Assembly: GCA_043720715.1 (NCBI GenBank)
Contig: JAYSSF010000052.1
Coordinates: forward strand, 1 to 5,995
Direction: 5' to 3'
Length of the DNA stretch: 5,995 nucleotides
Source of the DNA: JAYSSF01 sp043720715
GTDB taxonomy: Bacteria; Patescibacteriota; Gracilibacteria; Absconditabacterales; Absconditicoccaceae
Under the pieces are notes generated by a model. The model saw only the letters and a program-made list of their open reading frames with translations, was not told where the DNA came from and did not search any database. Of this stretch, positions 1 to 5,778 are shown one piece after another (the stretch's first letter is position 1; each line of letters opens with the position of its first letter). The translations under genes and the position numbers were made by a program.

Positions 1-1
1 G

Positions 2-55
2 GATTCTTCTTGAAATGTGAGATTGTCATGATTGGTAGTTACACTAGATCATTAA
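2..55 (+). CDS. Possible 3' end of an upstream gene (partial)
   Basis: Read with TGA as glycine, this frame is open from the window edge to a TAA and gives a short tail ending in LSGLVVTLDH, which looks like a beta-strand-rich C-terminus. Two TGA codons fall in it. The call is weak because two other readings exist: frame 1 is open to a TAG at 64-66, and on the minus strand an ATG at 29 could start a gene running off the left edge (MTISHFKKN). The plus-strand terminator at 299-328 mildly favours a gene arriving from the left. No family can be recognised from so few residues. Confidence 0.25.
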
Positions 56-144
56 TGGCAACTTAGAATGTTCTTGATTGATAAATAATAATAAGCAAAG
101 TCCGTATTTAATAATCAATCTAGATTACTTATCATAATAAAGTC

Positions 145-176
145 TTGTAATCAAAAATCAAATCATTATATATACT
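145..176 (+). promoter_or_regulatory. Weak promoter-like sequence
   Basis: TTGTAA at 145-150 matches four of six bases of a sigma70-type -35 box. It is followed by TATATA (167-172, 16-bp spacer) or TATACT (171-176, 20-bp spacer). In DNA this rich in A and T such matches are expected by chance, so this is only a candidate start for a transcript covering the terminator and possibly the acetyltransferase operon. Confidence 0.2.
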
Positions 177-298
177 TTATCTAACTAAAGTGTTCTAATC
201 TCATGACAATCAAAAACCAAACTATCTTCGTAATTAAACATCATACTCACAGCCTCCATCGGTTGTAGCCAGATTTTCTTGTATTTTCAAAACTATCG

Positions 299-328
299 CC
301 GATCTCATACTTGTGGTCGGTTTTTTTT
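299..328 (+). terminator. Rho-independent terminator just upstream of the GNAT gene
   Basis: CCGATC (299-304) pairs with GGTCGG (315-320), giving a 6-bp stem with one U-G pair and a 10-nt loop. Eight T residues (321-328) follow directly. The T-run ends only 21 nt before the ATG at 350. It could close an upstream plus-strand transcript, or act as an attenuator for the two genes that follow: ATCGGT at 258-263 can pair with GCCGAT at 298-303 and would exclude the terminator stem. Confidence 0.7.
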
Positions 329-349
329 ATTATTTACTATTATGTTATT

Positions 350-985
350 ATGAATTATACAATATTGCCGTTTTCTTCATCAAGTGATGAGTTGGTCCAG
401 TGCTATATCAATGTATTTGGTGAAGCTCCCCGAAATGAATGATATATCTCAGAGCTAACGTGAGCTCTCTATCCACTATCAACAACAGAGTTTAGTGGTG
501 ATGTGGTGAGACCCTACTATGATCCTCAAGATTTGAGTCGTCAGTGGAATGAGCGATCTTCTCAACAATGATTTGTATGACAATTAGCACAAACACTAGA
601 TGACACATGATCTGCTCGTACAGTATGATTTATTGCATGACGAAAGACGAATCTCCAGCAACTTAATAATGAGAAGTTATGATTGGCTGATGTAGAATTA
701 TTGCGTCAGGCTACTATTGACCAGTTTCCTGATTTTGATGATCAAAATTTATTTTATGCTGCTGATCTGGGTGTGATGTCTGACTATAGAAATCAATGAC
801 TTGCTCGTCAATTATATGACGCAAGACAAAATGCTCTGATTGAGCAATGAATGAAGTGGGTCATTGTAAGAACGATCAAATGATTGACTCAACCATATCA
901 GTGGTATATTGATCGTTGTGGATTTACGCCTGTATATGATTATAATGATCAGCAAAATAGAACCATTTTAGTATCAAAACTATAA
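350..985 (+). CDS. GNAT-family N-acetyltransferase
   Basis: This 211-residue protein is a GCN5-related acetyltransferase, which moves an acetyl group from acetyl-CoA to an amine; the substrate cannot be told. The acetyl-CoA-binding motif A is clear at 140-154 (LGVMSDYRNQGLARQ, with the R-x-x-G-x-A turn RNQGLA at 147-152). It is preceded by the strand TVGFIAG (91-97) and followed by a C-terminal block with PYQWYIDRCGF (182-192), typical of motif B. Eleven in-frame TGA codons must be glycine, including the motif-A glycine at 150. CGA codons at residues 28, 69 and 98 fit tryptophan: residues 25-30 would read EAPWNE, a common GNAT N-terminal pattern. No Shine-Dalgarno is visible; the ATG at 350 is chosen because it opens the family-like N-terminus MNYTILPF. 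The next gene starts 3 nt after the stop, so the two are probably co-transcribed. Confidence 0.93.
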
Positions 986-988
986 TCA

Positions 989-1777
989 ATGAATATTATC
1001 AAAACAATTGTTTGACTACAGCCTGGACCTCGTACATGTATTATGGCCTGAGTCCATGGTAACGAGATTGGTGCTCAAAAATTACTCTACTATCTCAGTG
1101 AACATACTACGATTGAATATGGTGAGGTGATCTTTGTGGTTGCTTCCCCTCAATCGATCGAACTCAATGTAAGGTATGTCGATCATAATCTCAATAGATT
1201 GTTTGGACAAGCAAGAGTTGAGTGATATGAGTCTACTATTATTACTGATCTCGAACCACTTCTTGATTCTTGTGACTACCTCCTTGACCTTCATAATACG
1301 ATTAGATCTCAGACACAACCGTTCTTAATTACTGAGCATATGGATTATGCATCATGTTTTGATGTGGGATATGTAGTATCTGGTTTGGATGCGATGCACC
1401 CATGAGCAAGCGATGGCTATATGGATCATATTGGTTGAGTATGACTGTGTCTTGAGTGTGGACATATTCATGATGATAGTCTATGTTTTGTCGATTCAGT
1501 AATGCAGTTTCTTGCTACTATCTGACATAATCATATTGATCAATCGATCATGTATCAACCTCAAAAATTACACGCTCAATGAGTATATCATAGTCTGACT
1601 GATTCATTTATTTTAGCTCGTGAGTTTGCTGATTTTGATCTTGTGAAAGACTGAGAAGTGATCGGGTATGATGGAGGGCAAATTGTGACTGCTGACGGTG
1701 ACTGTTATCTTCTGTTTGCTAAGTCGAGTACTATGGTTGGGTGAGAGTGTTTTGTGACTGCTGTAGAAGTTTCATAA
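989..1777 (+). CDS. Succinylglutamate desuccinylase/aspartoacylase-family zinc hydrolase
   Basis: This 262-residue protein belongs to the AstE/AspA branch of the M14-like zinc carboxypeptidase fold, which removes acyl groups from N-acyl amino acids or related amides. The zinc ligands are visible: H23 and E26 in AGVHGNE (20-26) and H102 in DLHNT (100-104). The substrate-binding block DHNLNRLF is at 65-72, and a likely catalytic glutamate, E156, lies in CLECGH. The first zinc motif directly follows the first strand, as is usual in the family. Ten TGA codons read as glycine, including G21 of the zinc motif. Its start is 3 nt after the acetyltransferase stop, suggesting coupled translation and perhaps paired acyl-transfer and acyl-removal roles (inference). 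Its last 47 nt overlap the end of the opposing msrBA gene. The exact substrate is not determinable, so I give no gene symbol. Confidence 0.9.
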
Positions 1778-2669
1778 TCTTCTCCAGCTTTGGTTTGACG
1801 ACCAGCTGACAGTAGGGCTTGGTCGGATTGTTGGTGTAGAAGTTCTGATGATAGGACTCTGCAACTCGGAAGCGCTCGCCCATAAGGACTTGGGTGACGA
1901 TCGGGGCATCGTAGATGCCAGAAGTGTTGAGCTCGGAAATAAATTCTTTTACCTTTAGCTCTTCCCTTTCGTCTTTTGCTATAATTACTGACCTATATTG
2001 TGTTCATTCATCTCATCATTGTTTATCCATCGACGTAGGGTCATGGATCGCCATGAAATAAGATAACAACGAAGTAAGTCCTATTATAGATTCATCATAC
2101 CAGACCTTGACGACTTCATGATGACCGCTGACTCATGTACAGACCTGCTCATAGCTAGGGTAGGGTCTGCGACCTCATGCGTAGCCTGACAGACATTGGA
2201 TGACTCATGGGATACGAGACATCGCTCCCTCTATACACCAGAAACACCCACCACCTACAATGATGATCTGATAGTCAGGTATTATGATGCCTTTGGCCTC
2301 GACCTGATCACTGGGGATGAAGCGCATACTCAGCGAGTTGACGCAGTGGCGAGTGTTGGCGTCTGTCATCTGTTCGCCGACGAAGACATGTCCGAGGTGT
2401 CCGCCACAGGTGGTACAAGTGATCTCGGTACGATGTCAGTCACTGTCAGTCGTCATGGTGACTCTACCAGGGATTGACAGGTCAAAGCTTGGTCGTCCAC
2501 ATCAGCTGTCAAATTTGGTATCAGACAGGTACAGTGGCGTATCACACTGACGGCAGACATAGACACCGTCACGGTGATTATCGTGAAATTCACCAGAGTA
2601 TGGTGCTTCAGTACCTTTGTCGAGGATGATGTGGGATTCTTCGGGAGTTAATTGGTTTTTAATGTCCAT
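1731..2669 (-). CDS. msrBA: Bifunctional peptide methionine sulfoxide reductase MsrB-MsrA
   Basis: This 312-residue fusion repairs oxidised methionine in proteins: MsrB acts on the R isomer, MsrA on the S isomer. The MsrB domain (about 5-125) has the zinc cysteines C39, C42, C85 and C88, the SGCGxPSF block (55-62) and the catalytic C109 in RHCVN. The MsrA domain (about 135-300) has GCFWC (141-145, catalytic C142), GYAGG (162-166), the HDPT and GTQYRS blocks (209-227) and AESYHQNF (270-277). Eight TGA codons are glycine, including two in a row at 218-219. CGA at residue 59 sits where MsrB has invariant Trp (GWPSF), and CGA at 268 sits where MsrA commonly has an aromatic before the AExYHQ motif. 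An in-frame ATG three codons upstream (2678) is an alternative start; an in-frame TAA lies just beyond it. The 3' end overlaps the converging hydrolase gene. Confidence 0.95.
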
Positions 2670-2695
2670 AAGGTTCATAAAGTTTGTAAAGTAGG

Positions 2696-3283
2696 CTATT
2701 GTTTATTGAATGTATCGTCTGCTCGATTCTGTGGATTGGTTTCTATATAATACTTGATTTTATTATAAGAATCTTGGTTACGAATGATATGGTCATAGTA
2801 TCTGGGTTGTCGTGCAAATATATCTCAATAGGGTATTTTGATTTTTCATTCAGCAGATTGTTTGTTGATTTCGCGGGTACATCATCATTTAAATTGGTTG
2901 ATAATGTATCACAAGGACCCATATTCGGGTCTCGGTGCTTGTTTGGAATGTAGGGATACGATCTCGGCGTGTCCTTGATTATCATTATTTCAATTTATCA
3001 GAGGACGTCCCGAGGTGTCGTCCCTACGCCATTCATCCATAATGATTAGCAGATGGATGTGATTTGGCATAATGATGTATTCATGTACATCAATTGTTGG
3101 TCGTTTATCTGGTAGGGATTTGATTTGTTGGTCAATAATCTTTCCGATATCGTTTAATTGCATATATCCGTCTATAACCTCACCAAAATAATGCTGTCTG
3201 CCTGCGGTACAAATCGTGATAAAATATCCACCACCACTGGTGTAATTATATCGCTGTGCTCTAGGGGTTTGGCGGTGAAGCAT
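2696..3283 (-). CDS. REP-associated-type Y1 transposase (IS200-like, HUH fold)
   Basis: This 195-residue protein is a single-strand DNA transposase of the Y1 family, closest to the REP-associated tyrosine transposases (RAYT). YFITICT (20-26) and HYFGEV (31-36) form the N-terminal strand block. The metal-binding HUH motif is H75-I-H77 in IIMPNHIHLL. SLGYIINQFK (123-132) leads into the C-terminal helices, and RYYDHIIRN (161-169) is followed by YYIETNP (178-184), where Y179 aligns with the catalytic tyrosine of the E. coli RAYT. Under the standard code it would look truncated at 2990, but with TGA as glycine it is full length; six TGA codons all lie in the second half. CGA at 158 (FAxQPRYYDH) and 187 (NPQNxADD) replaces the tryptophan usual in the family; CGA also occurs at 11 and 61. 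The start overlaps the HEPN-like gene by 23 nt, and the stop is 17-26 nt before msrBA. Confidence 0.9.
2950..2974. repeat. REP-like imperfect palindrome, arm 1
   Basis: GGATACG (2954-2960) and CGTGTCC (2968-2974) form a 7-bp stem around a 7-nt loop, and the stem can extend to 9 bp with two G-U pairs. The GTAGGGA start and the CTCGG core match the inverted complement of the element at 3004-3028; by hand alignment about 17 of 25 bases agree. It lies inside the transposase coding sequence, in the variable linker between the HUH and tyrosine regions. Confidence 0.55.
3004..3028. repeat. REP-like imperfect palindrome, arm 2 (inverted)
   Basis: GGACG (3003-3007) pairs with CGTCC (3019-3023), with an inner CC/GG pair of steps around a CGA loop. 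The outer TCCCTAC (3022-3028) is the inverse of GTAGGGA at 2950-2956. Together with the element at 2950-2974 it makes a head-to-head pair about 30 bp apart, the layout of a BIME (two inverted REPs). It encodes roughly residues 86-94 (RRDDTSGRP) of the transposase. Confidence 0.5.
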
Positions 3284-3935
3284 TATTTAAATTACTCTGA
3301 ATAAACTTTTCTATATTATCTTTGTAGATTCCTAGGAACAGAGATATAAATTCTTTATATGTAATACTGCATTCAGTATCTATAGTCTTTCAGTCTTTTT
3401 TGTACCAACATCAAGTATTAACACCACTTATGGAGAAGAATTTACCTAAGAAATCTTGTTCATGGAAATATCCGTTTCTTATTCAATATAACACTTCTGA
3501 TCAGGAGTAGACTTTCTCATAAGGAATTATATGTCACTTATGACCTTTTATTTTATTTTCAAACTTATCATCCGAAGAACATAAAAATGCCTCAATAATT
3601 TCTTTCTTTTTTACTGAACTTGCTGGCTTAAATAGAGTTTTATATGTAGCCTCCGCAAGAGAAATTAGGTGAGAGATTATAATCTTATCTACATCAGTAT
3701 GAGACTTTAGTTCATCCTCTTTTAGGAAGTCACATATCTTTAATGTAGATTCCAATGTTGCAAGTAAATAGTTGATGGTTTCAAAATTTTCATAATTTTG
3801 TGTATATAGAGCTAGGGTTTGATCAAGTAGGTCTTTGATTCATATTCCATACTTGCTAAAAATTTCATTTCTATAATTGCATTGGGCTTGAAAGTAATTA
3901 TATTTGTGGTCCTTAAGTATTTGACCTAAGTTCAT
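3261..3935 (-). CDS. Putative HEPN-like protein
   Basis: This 224-residue, mostly helical protein carries RNGYFH at 153-158, which fits the R-N-x3-H (Rx4-6H) signature of HEPN domains. Many HEPN proteins are RNases in toxin-antitoxin or abortive-infection systems; others are only RNA-binding or inactive. The motif lies in the second half, after a long helical N-terminal part (about 1-115), and is followed by a Lys- and Gly-containing loop and a final helix (about 191-214). No other family feature is recognised, and one short motif is not proof. Six TGA codons are glycine, including the one just before the motif (G151). There is no CGA. The gene is AT-rich compared with ychF and msrBA. It starts 29 nt after the membrane-protein gene, probably in the same transcript. 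Its last eight residues (ASPPNP and neighbours) are encoded by the start of the transposase gene, so the C-terminus may have been altered by insertion. Confidence 0.82.
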
Positions 3936-3964
3936 TGTGTTAAATATAAGAATAAAATAGTTGC

Positions 3965-4615
3965 TTAGATTTTCTTGTCTCAATATATAATATATAAAAT
4001 CCCTTTAAAGTATATTAGCATCAATAGTAAATGTACTATCGTAAGTCATATTAGAATAATTAGATTGTTAAAAATATGTAGTCAAATGATGCTAATTTGG
4101 TTGATTGTTTTTCATAGAGTAGATGGTTCTCGATACTTATTCTCCCCATAACTAATTTGTGGAGCTACTGGTACTGGTGCTTGAGTAATCTTAGATTCAA
4201 TATCATTCACTCATGGTATAATATATCATCTATTCATTAGTCACTTCATAGCTTCCTTTTTCTCATATGGTGTTTCAAACTGAGATAGTATACTAGATAA
4301 TTTTGCGTCGTCTAGTACCATAGACTTCTCTTCTCACCCTAACGATTGGGGTGATACATTACCAGCGATAAGATTATCTCTTACTTGTTGAGCTAAGGGA
4401 TTGGTGGTTAACTTATATTTTTGGTAATCTATTTCTATGTTGGTATTTATTATTGATGAATCTTCTTGATTTCCAATTATAAAAGCAATAACTGCTATAA
4501 TAGTGAATCACAGAATATATATCATTTTGAGTAATCTATGTCGCCACTTAGACTCAAGATCTAATTTTTTAGTTGTCTCGTGAAATGGGTTAATAATTTT
4601 CTGAACTAATTTCAT
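3965..4615 (-). CDS. Two-segment membrane protein of unknown function
   Basis: I do not recognise the family of this 216-residue protein. It has a short basic N-terminus (1-30) and a hydrophobic segment at about 32-48. A polar middle domain follows (about 49-170), with a Pro/Val stretch (APVPVAP, 146-152) near its end. A long hydrophobic region at about 174-210 is enough for one long or two short membrane spans. No signal-peptidase site is evident, so it is probably anchored at both ends. Nine TGA codons are glycine. CGA at residue 25 gives KWWHRLLK when read as Trp, a plausible membrane-proximal sequence; CGA also occurs at 162. The start is the ATG 15-20 nt downstream of the ychF terminator, with only a weak purine run (AAAGAAG) before it. 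It lies 29 nt upstream of the HEPN-like gene, so the two may work together. Confidence 0.85.
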
Positions 4616-4630
4616 ATCTTCTTTTGGATA

Positions 4631-4658
4631 AAATAAAAAACTACCCAAATGGATAGCC
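4631..4658 (-). terminator. Rho-independent terminator after ychF
   Basis: On the minus strand CTATCC (4656-4651) pairs with GGGTAG (4646-4641) across an ATTT loop, a 6-bp stem with one U-G pair. Six T residues follow (4640-4635). It lies 26-49 nt beyond the ychF stop, and its T-run ends about 19 nt before the start codon of the membrane-protein gene. It should separate ychF from the genes downstream, unless read-through or a promoter hidden at this junction feeds them. Confidence 0.72.
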
Positions 4659-4683
4659 TTCTTGAATATTATTGCAACTATAT

Positions 4684-5778
4684 TTACACATTAAACCTAA
4701 ACTCCATAATATCTCCATCTTGGACGATGTATTCTTTGCCCTCGAGGCGGAGACATCATTTGTCCTTGGCTCATGACTTGCCTCCATGTGCGACGAAGTC
4801 TGTGTACTTGACTACTTCTGCTTTGATAAATCATTTTTCAAAATCAGTGTGGATCGCTCATGCAGCCTGAGGAGCTGTCGAGTTGAGAGGGATAGACCAT
4901 GCGCGAGTCTCCTTGACTCCAGTGGTAAAGTAATACATCAGTCCTACCGTGTCAAATGCGAGCTTGATCAGCTTGTCCAGTGTCGGTCCTGTGACGGGAT
5001 CTACTCCGTATTCGTCCAAGAACATCGCTCTATCGTCCGCATCCATATCCAACATCTCAAACTCGAGCTTGGCACAGACAGCAGACACTGGCTTCCCGAG
5101 TTTGGCACTCAACTCAGATTCGATAGTAGTAAAATTGGATAAGTCAGACTCAGCAATGTTCACCGCGTAGATGAGTGGTTTGCTGGTGAGGAAGTTACAT
5201 CACTTGAGGGCTTTGAGCTGATCGGGCGTCATATCGGACATGATGTCGTGGATGAGGATGCCTGAGTCCAGCGCTGCCTTGACTGCTTTATATACTTCGA
5301 GGAGTGTGTCTTGGTCTCTAGTCTTGTTCTTGGCTTTATCCAGGGATGGGAGAGCACGATCGACTTGCTCCAGATCCGCCATGATGAGCTCAGTATTGAT
5401 GATGTCTGCGTCATAGATCGGGTCAACTTTACCGTGGACGTGGATGATATCTCCATCTTGGAAATACCTCACGACTTGCACGAGTGCATCAGTCTCACGG
5501 ATGTTTGCGAGGAACTTGTTGCCCAGTCATTCACCGCTGCTTGCGCCTTTGACGAGTCCTGCAATATCCACAAACTTGATGGTTGCTGGGACGATCTTCT
5601 CTGTCTTGCTCATCTCTGAGAGAATATCGAGTCTTGGGTCTTGGACGTTGACGATACCGACATTGGGCTCGATCGTGCAGAAGGGGAAGTTGGCTGCATC
5701 TGCAACATATGATTTGGTCAGTGCGTTGAACAGCGTCGATTTGCCGACATTTGGGAGTCAGACGATTCAGATTTTCAT
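4684..5778 (-). CDS. ychF: Ribosome-binding ATPase YchF (Obg family)
   Basis: This 364-residue protein matches the usual YchF length (about 363). YchF is a universally conserved TRAFAC-class P-loop protein that binds ribosomes and hydrolyses ATP rather than GTP; it is linked to translation and stress responses. The P-loop GLPNVGKST is at 7-15, the switch region NFPFCTIEPN at 30-39, and DIAGLVKGA with GEGLGNKFL at 71-90. NIAE at 207-210 takes the place of the NKxD guanine motif, as in YchF proteins that prefer ATP. A coiled-coil insert is likely at about 130-195. The TGS-like C-terminal domain (about 280-364) starts at FTTGVKETRAW and ends FRFNV, the family's usual ending. Eight TGA codons are glycine, including the first P-loop glycine; no CGA is used. 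ATG 5778 is fixed by the MKIGIVG start. It is followed by its own terminator. Confidence 0.98.

Larger units (their letters stand above)
56..349. other. AT-rich intergenic region
   Basis: No gene of useful length is open here on either strand, even with TGA read as sense. The region holds a weak promoter-like pair, a 21-codon ORF with a His-rich end (203-268) and a rho-independent terminator, all described separately. The first two thirds are very rich in A and T. An 11-bp inverted repeat (21-31 against 201-211, GATTGTCATGA) links it to the left edge, but the arms are 170 bp apart and may match by chance. Confidence 0.6.

Noticed and set aside
21..211. 11-bp inverted repeat GATTGTCATGA (21-31 and 201-211) as insertion-element ends
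   Set aside because: The 170 bp between the arms encode no transposase, there is no target-site duplication visible, and a match this short is not unusual in AT-rich DNA.
1082..1318. Minus-strand 78-residue ORF
   Set aside because: Antisense to the zinc hydrolase gene, which has clear catalytic motifs on the plus strand.
2196..2550. Two plus-strand ORFs of 77-93 residues
   Set aside because: Both are antisense shadows of the MsrB domain of msrBA.
2699..2953. Plus-strand hydrophobic ORF of 84 residues
   Set aside because: It is antisense to the transposase C-terminal half. Its hydrophobic look comes from T-rich complement of A-rich codons.
2743..2985. Minus-strand 80-residue ORF with a stretch such as HRDPNMGPCDT
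   Set aside because: It is an alternative frame of the second half of the transposase, which is fully open in its own frame once TGA is glycine and matches the family to its end.
2990..3283. Truncated transposase of 97 residues or a pseudogene
   Set aside because: The apparent stop at 2990-2992 is TGA. Reading it as glycine continues into the conserved SLGYIINQFK, RYYDHIIRN and tyrosine regions, so the gene is whole.
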